A stretch of 64,000 nt of DNA from Taxawa tesnikishii (nom. ined.) (Eukaryota; Ascomycota; Dothideomycetes; Dothideales): the NCBI GenBank assembly GCA_030247885.1, contig JAPDRO010000025.1, positions 124,001 to 188,000 of the forward strand, read 5' to 3'. Numbering within the stretch: position 1 is the first letter of the stretch; each line of letters starts with the position of its first letter. The notes under the pieces were generated by a model. That model searched no databases. It saw only the letters and a list, made by a program, of their open reading frames with translations, and was not told the origin of the DNA. Of this stretch, positions 1-11,016 are shown piece by piece. Made by a program: the position numbers and the translations under genes.

Positions 1-885
1 CTCTTCTCTGGCTTGGACTAAGCGTCCACTGGCCGTCGTCGGGACACAGCGTCAAAGATTTTGGTGGGGTTTGTTGCAGAGGGATATTGCCTGTTAGGTT
101 ACACATGAGTTTCAAAACCGCGGGGATCTCGAAACAGCCCGGCGTTGATGCTATGCAATCCCCTTTTGACGGCCAGCAGGGCGCTGATGGACAGGCAACT
201 GAACGGGGCGGCCATGCATTACGCCGCCGAATGCGCTGAGTATCGCGCATGGAACCAATGCAATATTGCTCGCGACTAGCTTCGTGTCAGGCCATGGGTA
301 ACAATGCGTGACAGTAGCACACAAGATGGTCACGCTAGACGGGGATGCATCGTCTCTGTGCCAATGAGCGGTGCCTGCGAACCTTGGCTAGAGTATTGAC
401 ATCTGAACGACCTTCCGTCGGTGATTTTCCATCTTGTCGGTCCTGCTGTAACCACGTTGCGGTAAGAATCTTGGGCGACTGCGACGACGTCAACCTGCTC
501 AAGCGAGATAGGTTCAGACGAGAGGTTCGTGACCGAGGACGTGCAACCACTCTCGAACGCGTCCAATTCACGCGGAGGAATATTTTCGGTGCATTGGTCT
601 TCCCGAACCCAGTAGTCTGGTGGACAAGCCATCAAAAATTTTTGTCACGTATCTGGAAAAGAAACTTGCGAGGCCCCACTACCTAGAAGGAGTTCGGAAA
701 ACCAAGAGTGAATCACTCGAGTCATGCCGACAAGGGTGTGGATTGGTCAAGGATGTCACGCAGAGGAGGTATGATGAGCTCCTACATGAATGGTCTTCGT
801 GACTAGCAACCACACGTCTACCCTAATCCGCCAGTGCTGGCAGCCCCAAACACTTTCTTACTCTCCTAATCAAAATCCCTATCTT
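1..885. other. Left edge, no supported gene
   Basis: Only short overlapping open frames on both strands, none with a recognisable motif. It may hold part of a gene cut by the window edge, but nothing shows this. Confidence 0.5.
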
Positions 886-1266
886 TCATATTCTCAACCC
901 CAGCCAGGCCTTGGCCACAGTCTCCAGCTCTGGGTTCAGCTACTCATCATCGACGCTAGCCGTGGCATCAAATCCATGTTCACCCGGCCTGATAACCAGA
1001 CGAATTCCATCTGGCCCTTGCTTCTCTCCAAGGATCTCCACAAACCGCTTTGAGTACTCGGTCGGCACGGCACTATCTTCGCTGCCGTGCTTCACGATGA
1101 CTGCTCGGTGCTCAAAGGCGTGCATGTCACCGAGAGGCAAGGATGGAAGTATAATGCATAACAGGCCATCCGGTCTGTCCTCGTTTGTTTCTTCTTCAGA
1201 CAACCAATCTCTCGCATATATCTTGGGGGCATGCTTGCCGGACTGAGCGTAGCAGCGTGATGCTAG
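886..1266 (-). pseudogene. Alpha/beta hydrolase C-terminal relic with in-frame stop
   Basis: Read on the minus strand this stretch gives the C-terminal part of a fungal alpha/beta hydrolase (AB hydrolase-3 type). It has a lid-like segment containing APKIYARDWL, the strand with the acid residue (KHGSEDSAVP), and the final catalytic histidine in GEHGFD. A TAG at 940-942 interrupts the frame at DDE-stop-LNPELETVAKAWLG, where the family normally has Trp (TGG); reading continues in frame to a natural-looking end at 886. Upstream the frame is closed by a TGA at 1267-1269, and I found no N-terminal half with the HGGG oxyanion motif or nucleophile serine. The TGG-to-TAG change is a CpA-to-TpA transition on the opposite strand, the type made by RIP, but one site cannot prove RIP. 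The alternative is a terminal exon of a spliced gene with a sequencing error. Confidence 0.5.
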
Positions 1267-1854
1267 TCAACATATCAAGAGTAGACTTGAATTATACAAA
1301 CATCTCGAGTGCTGTGTGTATACCACTGCTGATGCCCCTACAGACCTACGTCCAGAAGTGTTGGCGTGGGGATTGGGATCTGATCAAGCATCGTACAGGA
1401 ACTTAGACCGACCGAGGCCGCTGCTTACAAAAACAACGGAATCCTTGCGCGCATACGCCATCCGGCCTAAATCGCCGTATACAGGTCCCCTCAAGGTCCT
1501 TCAGACGTCTGATTGGTCGAGACGCTCGGGCGCCGCTTGGCGGATAAGGTACCATACATGACCGTCCGCTCTTCTCCATACTCCAACAACGTCTACCGCG
1601 AGGAACCCCGCTCTGTTTCTCCAACATTATTAAGCCTGGAAATGGCAATGTAAAACGCCATACTGTGGATGGTATTTAAAGGATAAGTATCCGGCTGGTA
1701 GGATTGTTAGTTTTCCTATCGTTCATTCAAACCCAGACTACCTTTTCTGCTAATCAACCACTCTCTATTAACCCGTCAGAGAACGTGTTCTCCATTTTTG
1801 TTCCCTTTGAACTGATCATCCTTGCCCAACACATCTCTCGTACCTCGTCCGAGG
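1267..1854. other. Intergenic, NmrA-like gene 5' side
   Basis: No convincing coding frame. The 150 bases before the NmrA-like start are pyrimidine-rich, as expected of a fungal promoter or leader. The missing N-terminal half of the hydrolase relic was looked for here and not found. Confidence 0.4.
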
Positions 1855-2842
1855 ATGTCAGAGATCAAGAACGTCGCAGTCGTCGGTGTAAGTCTTGCCG
1901 CACCATCACAACTGCATTGGCACCAGAGCGGGAGAAGAACCACGAACCACGGATACAAATACTAACCACAATCCCCTCAGGCCTCCGGCACACTCGGCCC
2001 GTCCGTCGTAGAACAGCTCCTCAAAGCCGGCTTTCACGTTACCGCCGTGTCCCGTTCAGGCAGCTCTTCCACCCCACCATCTGGCGTATCTACCGCAAGC
2101 GCCGACTACGAGTCCATTGACTCACTCGCCTCGGTCTTCAAAGACCAGGACGCCGTCGTCTCCGTTGTCGGCTCGCCCGGTCTCCCCAAACAGCACATCC
2201 TGGTCGACGCGGCCATCAAAGCAGGCGTAAAGCGCTTCCTCCTCCGAATACGGCTGCGACACCACGCACGCCAAGACCAGCCAACTGCCCGTCTTCCAGG
2301 GCAAAGTTTCCACGCGCAAGTACCTCAGCGAAAAGGCCTCGGCGGGCGAGATCACCTGGACCGCGCTCATCACCGGTCCCTTCCTCGACAAGGGCATCAG
2401 CACGGGCTTCGTGGTCAACGTCAAAGGCGGGCCCACGCGTCTCTACGACGGCGGCGACAAGAAGCGGAGTATGACGACGCTCGAGGACATTGGAAAAGCC
2501 GTCGCAGGCATCCTGAAGCACCCGGAGGAGACGAAGAACCGCGCCGTGTATGTGCAAAGCACGGTGACGACTCAGAAACACTTGCTGGAGCTGGCGAAGA
2601 AGGCGAAGCCGAATCTGCAGGCCGAGCCGCAGGAGGTGGATACGGCCGAGTTGGAGAAGAAGGCATATTCCGACCTGAAGTCGGGAAGCGGGGACATCGG
2701 GATGACAATGGTGACGTTTATCATTGTTGCGCTGTGGGCGGAAGGCTATGGGAGTTTGTTCGAGAAGACGGATAACGAGTTGCTTGGAGTGAAGGAGAAG
2801 AGTGAGGAGGAGCTGGCGCAGCTTGTGAAGAGTCTAGCGTAG
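1855..2842 (+). CDS. NmrA-like / isoflavone-reductase-like NAD(P)-binding protein (frame break)
   Basis: Predicted cytosolic NAD(P)H-binding protein of the NmrA/isoflavone reductase group (atypical SDR). Exon 1 is 1855-1887 (MSEIKNVAVVG), the intron 1888-1980 has GTAAGT...CAG ends, and exon 2 runs to the TAG at 2842. The dinucleotide-binding motif VVGASGTLG spans the splice junction. The family segment KRFLPSEYG is broken at about 2239-2245: KRFL reads in one frame and SEYGCD in another. Two missing C's (CCCC read as CC) restore a continuous product of about 298 residues; a one-base insertion is the alternative. The C-terminal half (GPFLDKGISTGF, YVQSTVTTQKHLLELAKKA) is normal for the family. 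Substrate unknown: members range from aromatic-alcohol reductases to redox-sensing regulators. A sequence error seems likelier than a dead gene because both halves keep clean coding frames. Confidence 0.8.
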
Positions 2843-3196
2843 GCACATGTCCTGATCGAGGATGTTGTTGGATGGGGAATGATTGAAGTCATACAGATCT
2901 CCACACCACTCCAAGCTTTGACTCAACAGCAAAGAATAAGTTTTATGACTACTCAAGCGGGACACTCAGTTAGGGGATACGTCTACTGCACCGGTAGTTG
3001 ATCTCTTTGAAACAATATAATGCGTTTCCCTCCCACCTTTCCCGTTGGCATCTCCGCACCAACTTACTCATCAACTCACCACTAGTACTACTACTATTAT
3101 GACTACTACCTCACTCCATGGAGTCCGTGAAATCAAACTATCCATTCCATTCCACGGAGAGTATTGTAAACAAACACGAACGTCCTCTGCACCTAC
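2843..3196. other. Intergenic after NmrA-like gene
   Basis: Contains the 3' flank of the NmrA-like gene and short tri-nucleotide-like CTA/ACT tracts near 3085-3110. No gene seen. Confidence 0.4.
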
Positions 3197-3472
3197 GGTA
3201 ACCTAGGTCTGACCGCAGGGAGCGTTGAAGAGGCTCTTGGTAACAACTTTCAATCGGCGAGAGGCTGGGACCGCATCCTCCTCTTGGACGAAGCGGACGT
3301 CTTCCTCGCACAGAGAGCAAAGCAAGATCTTGAGCGAAATGCCTTGGTCTCTGTGCAGTCCAGTAAGGGTACGGGACAAGGGGCGCAGCCACCAATGCCA
3401 GTGCTCCAGGGAATTGTGAACCAGCCCTTGTCCAGGTCTTGGCCAACCTCTCGGTCTACACGACTGTCTTGA
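3197..3472 (+). pseudogene. AAA-ATPase fragment (Walker B region only)
   Basis: A stretch reading GNLGLTAGSVEEALG...WDRILLLDEADVFLAQR...DLERNALVS matches the centre of the large fungal AAA-ATPase family, including a textbook Walker B (LLLDEAD). No Walker A (GxxxxGKT) precedes it and the sensor region that should follow VSV is absent; the frame drifts into unrelated residues and stops at 3472. No start codon with promoter context or flanking exons were found. I read this as a remnant of a duplicated or degraded gene. It lies between two intact genes and near the hydrolase relic, suggesting a local zone of gene loss. Confidence 0.6.
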
Positions 3473-3532
3473 GTGATATCGGATTGTTGTAATCTTAATC
3501 TTGTAACGCGCGTTACGTTTCCTTGCGCGTAT

Positions 3533-5475
3533 CTAGCATGGTCGGCTTTCTATCCTACCTTCTTCCCGCGCTCTCTGAATCCTGACCAGAATCTCTTCAG
3601 CGGCGTTCCAGATCCTGCGCCTATTCTGTAAGCCTCTGAGCTGCGACCACTGCTTCGTTATGCCCTCGAACAGCGCAAACCAGTCAGTATTCCTCTCAGG
3701 CAGCTTTCCCGACGGCGCCTCATGCACGGGCGAGGGCACTATGTCCGCATAGCTGGGTTCGGCCCTGCGCCAATCGTGCAGCAGCTCTGGCATCTCGGCT
3801 GCTATGACACTCCGATACAGTTCCAACTCCTGTTCGTGCGTCTGGGCCGCCTTGTTGCGACGTTGATAAACACGCGCGGTTGTCGTGGCCCATTTCGAGT
3901 AAGGTAGCGAGCTCCAGACTTCCCAAAGCCATGGCCGTTCTTGCTCCAACAGGCGCTGGAAAGTGGAGATGGGAAGTTGGCGGAAGACGCGTGAGACAAG
4001 GCGCAGATTGCAGACTTCCGCTGAGCCAAGATATCCGAGTACCATGTCCCTCAGCTCTGGCGGGAGTGAAACGAACGGGTCGTCGGATGCCGCTTTGGAT
4101 GGACTGTTCATGTTTTCCATATGTGATTCCGAAACCCGAAAGGCTCCGTTTCTGGGGCTGAATGATGGAACATCGCGAAGAGTGGATGCGAAAAGCGCTG
4201 GCAATCCGGACACGAAAACCGGATTGACGACAAGAAACTCGTCGCCCGGCTCGTGGTTCCAATCCTGTTCCCTGCCCCTCACTACGGCTTTGTCGCGCGG
4301 AAAGTTTTGCCATGCGCCGTTCAACTTCCACAAAGCATAGAGGCCAGCGACATCGATGTGGCCGAGGCGAAGAAGAGACACGCGTTTGTATATCTCGAAG
4401 CATGTTGGGTGAAAAGGCATGGCGGCAGGACCACGAGGGAGGCCCTCCTGTGAAATTCTCTTAGTATACTTTATGCACAAGGGTTGGATGACCAACAGAC
4501 ACCCTAAGGGGCCTCGGAGTTCACTTACCATCCAACTGCTGTTGTTCACGGCGTTTGGCTGTGTACAACCGTGGCGACCTGGGACTACGTCGGGGCAACC
4601 TATATCCCCGGCAGGCACCTGATCGCAAAGCCCACTGAGGAAGACACTGCCTTGTAATTCGAAGTCCTCGTCATCTGAGCACGGGATCCAGCGCTCATCC
4701 TTCGATGATAGACATTGCATTGTGCGAGATCCCTTCATTTCCTCGACCGATATCCTGTGTCCGCTATACCCAGCCGTATTAACGCAGCCAGGACCTGCTA
4801 TGTGCTCATCATACTTTTGGGATGGATTTTTGCGAGCGTTGGAGTCAGCAAAAAACCTAGAAAGGTGTCTTTCTTCAGAAAAGGCGTTTGCTTGAATCCC
4901 TCAAGCCACGCCTTGTACAGTGCCTCCGTTTCGCTGATCGTCTCTTCTCCGTCCGTGCAGTCGTCATCTCTAGGTCCGCTTTCGACCAAATCATCATCGG
5001 ACTCGTACTCATAAGGCTCGTCGGATTCGTCAATCTCATGTCGATAGTCTTCATCTTGAGGGTCATCATAATCCTCGTTATTGTCGTATACATCCTGCCA
5101 TTGGTCGATCTTGTCCAGATCCACATATCCTCGCCATTCTTCTTCTGTTCTTTGTACAGCAGAACATCCGGAATCATGAGTGCACTCGCCTGCCCAACTT
5201 CTATCAAGTTCTCCCACGAACGTCGATCCTCCACACTGACTCCATGCCGCACTCCTAGGCTCGTCAGGCCGTCGTATGCGCCCGATGTTGAACGAGACAC
5301 CACAAATCTGACAGTAAACCTAGTAATGTATTTAACGACGATTGCAGTACAAACAGCCCCAGCCCAGGCCAACAGTTCGATCACACGTACCTCGAAGTAG
5401 CCTGTTCAAACGTTGTGTCAGCCGATTACGTTAGTCTGTGGTGCCAAGTGGGTCGGAGAGATTCAACCTACCCAT
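3533..5475 (-). CDS. F-box domain protein with N-terminal CxxC segment
   Basis: Five coding exons on the minus strand: 5475-5472, 5401-5391, 5319-4857, 4794-4529 and 4447-3533, giving 552 residues with all phases consistent. The first exon carries only ATGG; exon 2 adds 11 nt, giving MGYFEVYCQICGVSFNIG. The N-terminal CxxC, the acidic middle, and GPGCVNTAGYSGHRI followed by ISVEEMKGSRTMQC are the signature of a common Pezizomycotina F-box family. The F-box itself is DPFVSLPPELRDMVLGYLG followed by LVSRVFRQL, roughly two thirds along. It probably acts as an SCF ubiquitin-ligase substrate adaptor; the substrate is unknown. The fourth intron (4528-4448, GTAAGT...ACAG) is 81 nt, a multiple of three without a stop, so an unspliced message would still be read through. 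The exon 3 donor (G|GTTTTT) is weak but restores the family sequence. Confidence 0.88.
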
Positions 5476-5793
5476 GAGCACGACAAGCGTGTGCCTGTGT
5501 ATGGAAACGTTTTCGAGGAAGTATAGTTGGGATGCTTTGTTGCGACGACTTAGAAGGATGCAGTGTATGAGGTGCAAACGAAAAACAGGCAACCATCGCA
5601 AGACAACTTGCCTAAAGCGGGATAGTTCCGAACGCGACAGCACGTGAGGATGAGTCGATCAACTTACCCAATTGAGATATATAACCCCATCGGCTTCGGT
5701 TCCTCACGATGAATATGACCCAATTCCGTCCTTTCTTTCAATCTTCTAGCGCCGAACACAGCACAAGCCATGCTCCCGCGATAAAACGTACAG
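5476..5793. promoter_or_regulatory. Divergent promoter, F-box gene / ureD
   Basis: 318 bp separate the F-box start codon (minus) from the ureD start codon (plus), so both genes share one upstream region. Two GATA cores (near 5622 and 5671) are present but neither matches the full AreA-type HGATAR consensus. Confidence 0.4.
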
Positions 5794-6879
5794 ATGAGCA
5801 ACCCCTTCCCCATCACCCGCCCGCGCCCCGGCCATGGCATTATTGAGCTGGCCCTGCTCCCACCCTCGACTCCAGTCCTGCGCACCCTAGCCTACCAATA
5901 TCCGCTCAAGCTCATTTCGCCCGCCGCGCTCGCCCTATCAAACGAGAACGAAGCCGCGCACCTCATCCACACCATCTTCGTGCTCACATATGGCGGCGGG
6001 CTCGTCGCGGGCGACAGCATTGATCTGCATGTGTCGCTCGCAGGCGCGACGCGCCTGGTCATGCTCACGCAGGGCAGCACGAAGATCTTCAAGAGTCCCA
6101 ATCGCGACGTTGTCACGCGTCAGTCTATGAGCATGGAGATTGCGCCCGGAGCGGGGTTGGTATATCTTCCCGACCCCGTGCAGCCGTTCGAGAAGAGCGC
6201 GTTCGAGCAGCGGCAGGTCTACAATATCGTGGTTCCTGGCGGCGGTGTAGATGACGAAGGGCAGCAGCTGGGCAGTCTGTGTGCGCTGGATTGGGTATGC
6301 GAGGGCAGGAGCGCGAGGGGTGAGAAGTGGAGTTTCTGGCGCTATGCAAGCCGCAATGAGGTCTTCATCGTCTCGGCTGGTGACGGGCAGCAACAGAATG
6401 GGGATGGTGAGCTAGGGGAACAGGGCAAGACAGGGCAGCAGAAGCGCCTACTGCTGCGTGATAACGTCCTTTTGGACGCTGTTGAAGAGGGAATTGTAGA
6501 TGGCATTGCATCGCGTATGGATAATCTGGGTGTCTTTGGCACGCTGATTCTGTACGGCGAGCTGTTTTCATCTCTATCGCTTTTCTTTATGGACGAATTC
6601 AAGCTTATTCCACGTATCGGAGCACGCAAATGGGATACGGGATCTGACAGTGGGACTGAAGAGGAGGTGGACCAGGCAGAAGTCGGAAGGAAAGCGCGGC
6701 AGAAGCAGGAAACAGTGGACGGTCTGCTCTGGACGGCAGCTTCTGTGCGCGGCTGCGTGGTGGTCAAGTTCGGGGCAAGGGAGGTGGAGGGAGGTAAGAG
6801 ATGGTTGAGGCGGATGCTGGAAACAGAAGGAAGCGTCGTCAGACAGTTCGGAGAGAGGGCACTCTTGTGCTTGAGGTGA
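5794..6879 (+). CDS. ureD: Urease accessory protein UreD
   Basis: Intronless 361-residue UreD/UreH family protein. UreD binds apo-urease with UreF and UreG and is needed for nickel insertion and lysine carbamylation at the active site, so this gene serves cytosolic urea hydrolysis. Family landmarks are YGGGLVAGDSIDL near residue 70, TQGSTKIFKS near 95, and LVYLPDPVQPFEKSAFEQ near 125, which are the conserved beta-strand segments, followed by LDWVCEGRSARGEKW. Length fits fungal members. A Gln/Gly-rich insertion (about residues 200-220) and an acidic stretch (about 285-300) are variable loops. Start chosen at MSNPFPITRPRPGHG because it directly precedes the conserved N-terminal strand. The next gene downstream is a Dal5-family permease, another function tied to nitrogen supply. 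Confidence 0.92.
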   Translation: MSNPFPITRPRPGHGIIELALLPPSTPVLRTLAYQYPLKLISPAALALSNENEAAHLIHTIFVLTYGGGLVAGDSIDLHVSLAGATRLVMLTQGSTKIFKSPNRDVVTRQSMSMEIAPGAGLVYLPDPVQPFEKSAFEQRQVYNIVVPGGGVDDEGQQLGSLCALDWVCEGRSARGEKWSFWRYASRNEVFIVSAGDGQQQNGDGELGEQGKTGQQKRLLLRDNVLLDAVEEGIVDGIASRMDNLGVFGTLILYGELFSSLSLFFMDEFKLIPRIGARKWDTGSDSGTEEEVDQAEVGRKARQKQETVDGLLWTAASVRGCVVVKFGAREVEGGKRWLRRMLETEGSVVRQFGERALLCLR

Positions 6880-8351
6880 CGAGGATTGAAGTCACTGAGA
6901 TGAAGCACGTAGACGGCGACGACGTGCTCATTGCCAAGTTCGGCGTCCAGCTTGGCCATTTACGCTGGGATCGGGATTTTAAGACAACTGAAAAGATGGC
7001 CATGATGCTGAGAGAGGTTATGCAACTGCCGGCCCAGAGGGTTGAAAAAACGAAGCATCCGCTGCGCCGTGATGGTGGTGACTATCATGCGATTGTCTGC
7101 CTTGCGGTAAGCCACGAAGGCTAGGTGTGAGGACCAGACTGCAACATCGAAGGCTCTGCTCCCGTCCGTACACGCACGCGCACATGTCCATCTCACATTC
7201 AAAGCTTGTGGAGCACGATTGCCACGAAATGCTGCGCTTTGTTTCGTTCTGGAAGGCATCGAACGATCTACAAACACCAAACGATTTTTCATGATGCATT
7301 CGCTTTCGAGAACGACTGGCGTGCCGTGTCATAACGGCTCCATTTTCTGGAATTTGCCTATCGAAACTTGCTACAAGTGGCGTGCATGCAGCGTCCGCCA
7401 TGCAACAATGACCAATCTGGGAACTTGTTGCAACGAAGCGAATATCTGGGCATAGGATCTAGATGTCTTGGAAATCGTTTAGAGATGCCAAGGAGCGGGT
7501 CTCCTCTTACTCCAGGTTCCCCATCCCCCACACAGCACCATAGCACCCTAGGTGCCAAGCCTACGCTCACGGAGACGCCGTCCGATCCATGCCTTTCGTC
7601 TTCCGATCCTTGTCTGAGGGAGTTGGTGCCATTGATCCGATTAACTGCGCGCATGCCTCTGCGTACCGAATGTTACCACCGCCATCCACACCTCTACCAT
7701 TGTGTTTCTGGGCACGCATTCTCCTTTGCAATGCCACCATACGGGTAAGACCATCCGCGGGAAATACTGCAAATAACAACGGGGGTTTTTTTCCCTACTA
7801 CAACGGGACTTGGCATCAAATCTCCTTTCGCACGGCATGGCACACGTTCGCCCAGGTACTATCTGATACATCCGTTAGGTTGCCTAGAAACACTACTGTA
7901 CGTGGCGTGGGCTAGGCTTCCTTGTCACCACACTTTTAGTCTTTCGCATTTATCCAACACGTATCAAGATCTCTCTTGGGAAGTACCAACGATGGAGTCT
8001 GACAGCCGTCATCACCCGCGTGAGAGATTTGCACAGACAGTCTGGAGTTTCTGGGGTCGGAACCTGGAGTCTGGAGTCCGGAGAAGTGGCTCAGCGCCTT
8101 GAGTCTCAGGAGTGGTGGAGTACCAGGCAAGTGGTAGGTTCTGTGGGTATATCAGGACTGGTCGTCCTCCCTCAGGTGGACGGCCTTGTCAGACAGCCAG
8201 CTGGTCAGCAGTAGTGCAAGACACGCCACGCCCTCTCGTACACAATCGCTGAAAATATACTGCCCTTCGCTTATCACTTTCGTTCCTCCTCTACACATCG
8301 TTTCGTATACCATCCCATCAACCACTTACCTTATACTGCTATTGCCTCAGG
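6880..8351. other. 1.5 kb intergenic, ureD to MFS gene
   Basis: No coding frame with recognisable motifs on either strand; the open frames of up to 127 codons overlap one another and have unremarkable composition. The last 100 bases are CT-rich and hold the GATA-type site listed separately. Confidence 0.5.
8270..8276 (-). promoter_or_regulatory. GATA-factor (AreA-type) site upstream of the permease
   Basis: CTTATCA on the plus strand reads TGATAAG on the minus strand, a full HGATAR site, 75 bp before the permease start codon. GATA factors of the AreA/Nit2 type activate nitrogen-catabolite-repressed permeases, so the position is sensible, but a single 7-bp match is weak evidence. Confidence 0.35.
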
Positions 8352-10046
8352 ATGAGCACCGCAATCATTGAGGGCATGTCGCTGGAGAAGGACGCCATCG
8401 AGACGGTCGAGTCGCTCTCGACCAGCTCCGACATGGGTTTCGACGAGACGGCCACCAAACGACTTGTCAGGAAGATCGATGTCGTGCTACTCCCATTCCT
8501 CGCTCTGCTTTACCTCCTCTCGTTCCTTGATAGAACAAACATCGGAAATGCTCGACTTGCTGGCCTGGAGAAGAGTCTCGGTATGACCGGTTTGGACTAC
8601 AACGTCGCCTTGGCTATCTTCTTCCCCTTCTACGTCGCCGCTGAGATCCCCTCCAACATCATGATGAAGAAGACACGCCCTTCTATCTGGATTCCTACCA
8701 TCATGGTCGCCTGGGGCATTTGCTGTACGCTCATGGGTATTGTAAAGAACTACCCGGGCCTCCTTGTTGCTCGTGCGGCTCTGGGTATTGCGGAGGGTGG
8801 TCTCTTTCCGGTATGTCTGCTACTAGCCGCTTTGTCAGTGATCACCTCGCTAACGTCACGCAGGGTGTTACATACTAGTACGCTCCCTTAAACGCAACTG
8901 CCAGATGTAGCTCGCTAACATCATCTCAGCATCACCATGTGGTACAGGCGTCACGAGTGCGGTTTCAGGATGGCGATCTTCTTCTCAGCCGCGACAGTAG
9001 CCGGAGCATTCGGAGGCTTGCTGGCTCGCGGCATCGTTGAGATGGACGGTCTCGCAAATCTGAGCGGTTGGCAATGGATCTTCATCCTGGAGGGCATTGT
9101 CACCTTCATCATTGGTAAGTGCCGGATCGAGTACTACAGCCCATCTCGGAGCGACGACTAACGACTTTTGCTCAGCCATTGTCGCATTCTTCTACATGCA
9201 AGACTATCCAGGTGCGTATATACTTCCTTACCGACTGTATGCAAACAAACAACTAACCTTGCTGTAGCTACCGCCAAGTTTCTGACCGATGAGGAAAAGA
9301 AAGAAATCTCCCGCCGTCTCGAACACGACCGCAGCGGTCTCGCCGACGACTTCAACATGAAGTATTTCTACGAAGCGCTCAAGGACTGGAAGATCTGGGT
9401 GCACATGTTCATCACCATCGGCATCTACACCCCACTCTACAGTTTCTCCCTGTTCCTCCCCACCATCATCAAGACCCTTGGCTACACGAACGAGATGGCC
9501 CAGCTGATGAGTGTACCCCCTTACGTCGCGGCCTGCGTCTTCTGTCTCGCAGGCGGCTACTTCGCGGACCGCCTGAAAACCCGCGGCGTCTTCATGATCG
9601 GCTTCACCATCGTCGCCATCATTGGTTTCGTCATGCTCGTCGGGAGCCAGAATCCACACGTCAAGTACGCCGGCACCTTCTTCGCGGCCTGCGGCGTCTA
9701 CCCCAACGTGCCCCAGGGCGTGGCCTGGAACGGCAACAACATCGGCGGCTCCCTCAAGCGTGGCGTCGGCATCGCAATGCACGTCGGTTTCGGAAACCTC
9801 GGCGGCGTCGCCGCGGGTTTCATCTACTTGTCTAAGTACTCGCCCAAGTTCATCCCGGGGCATATCGCCGTCATCGGATTCTTGAGCATGAGCTTGATCC
9901 TGCAGGTCCTGATGACCATCTATCTCAGACGCGAGAACGCTCGCCGGGATAGCGAACACAAGGCCCCCGAGCAGTACACTGTGGAGGAGAAGGCGGCGGA
10001 GAGGGAGCGCGGCGACTATGCCACGTTCTTCCGGTACACCGTCTGA
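8352..10046 (+). CDS. MFS permease, Dal5/Tna1 (anion:cation symporter) family
   Basis: Plasma-membrane transporter of the allantoate/nicotinate permease group. Five exons (8352-8810, 8864-8877, 8930-9114, 9176-9211, 9268-10046) give 490 residues; exon 2 is only 14 nt (GVTYY junction). Membrane helix 1 contains LPFLALLYLLSFLDRTNIGNA, the hallmark of this family, followed by AIFFPFYVAAEIPSN and the helix 4 motif ARAALGIAEGGLFPG. The second half keeps the long cytosolic loop (FLTDEEKKEISRRLEHDR) and about six further helices, with WNGNNIGGSLKRGVGIAMHVG typical of family members. The substrate cannot be told from sequence: allantoate, ureidosuccinate, nicotinate, pantothenate and others are known. 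A TGATAAG site lies 75 bp upstream and the preceding gene is ureD, so a nitrogen compound is a reasonable guess. Confidence 0.92.
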
Positions 10047-11016
10047 ACAAGACGTTCGTCCGCAGGCTACGATGTATATGATGAGCACAGAGTTATGATC
10101 GCTCGTTTTTCCTTTGCAAAAGGGTTCTGTCTGAACCGTACATAGAGCGTCAGCAATAGACGGCCAGTCACCTTCTCAATACAGTCACTCTTTCTTGGTC
10201 GACTCGGAGAAAAGTGTTTCATGGCACCGATCTGCTCTCTGATCATATCCGCCTGATACTCAAGGCAAATCCTCGAACCCGACAGTTTCATTGACGCCGC
10301 AGATGCTCGGCCGTTTTCAACCAAGGATCGGACGGTAGTAGCCTTTCTCGCTTGGTCAAACTCGTTCATGCAGCGCGAGCTGCTTTTCGCAGGGCATATG
10401 TAATGGCATCAGTACTTCCTTGCGATCACGTGAACGTTGTATACTGATGGCTGGAATCGGCTTGCGTTCGAACGGGTCGGTAGACTTCTCTGCAGCACAC
10501 GTGAAGTATATGGGACGCGGCATGATTCAACCATGCCGCGCTAGGCTCACCGCCCTCGTCAGTGTGGTTTCGACGAAGACATGTACGCCTACCTTCTCCC
10601 TGAAACGCCAACTGTCTGAGCCATACTTCTGCTACTGAATCAAGTCGATGACAACGAGTGACGATCATATGCTGACAGAGGCCCTTGAGTGCTGCCGCGT
10701 CTAAAGTGCGGGCACTGCTGACCTCCAAGGGGAAGTGCTACTTACACGGTTCGGCAATGTGGTTTGCCGTGCGTTTCATAGACCCATGAGCAACAACCTC
10801 GTAGCTAGGTGGGGTTTTACACGGAGTGAATTTTGGCCGTGTTTCTCTGTCCACATGAAAACTGGGAAGGGACAAAGAATGCCAGGCGTAAACGAGAAAC
10901 GTGACACGGATTCAGGAATGCTAAACCTTCGAACGAAAGGAAAATCCTCACCTGTACCACCCCGCCTACCTTCCCGTCTCTCATATGAGCCCTCGAGTAC
11001 CCAATCCCACGATATA
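10047..11016. other. Intergenic, MFS gene to TOA2
   Basis: A 100-codon minus-strand frame at 10067-10369 is the only notable open frame. It has no recognisable motif and lies in the 3' flank of the permease. No gene called. Confidence 0.45.

Noticed and set aside
9228-10088. 286-codon antisense frame over the MFS gene
   Set aside because: Shadow of the C-biased permease codons; composition (Asp/Val/His-rich) fits no fold.
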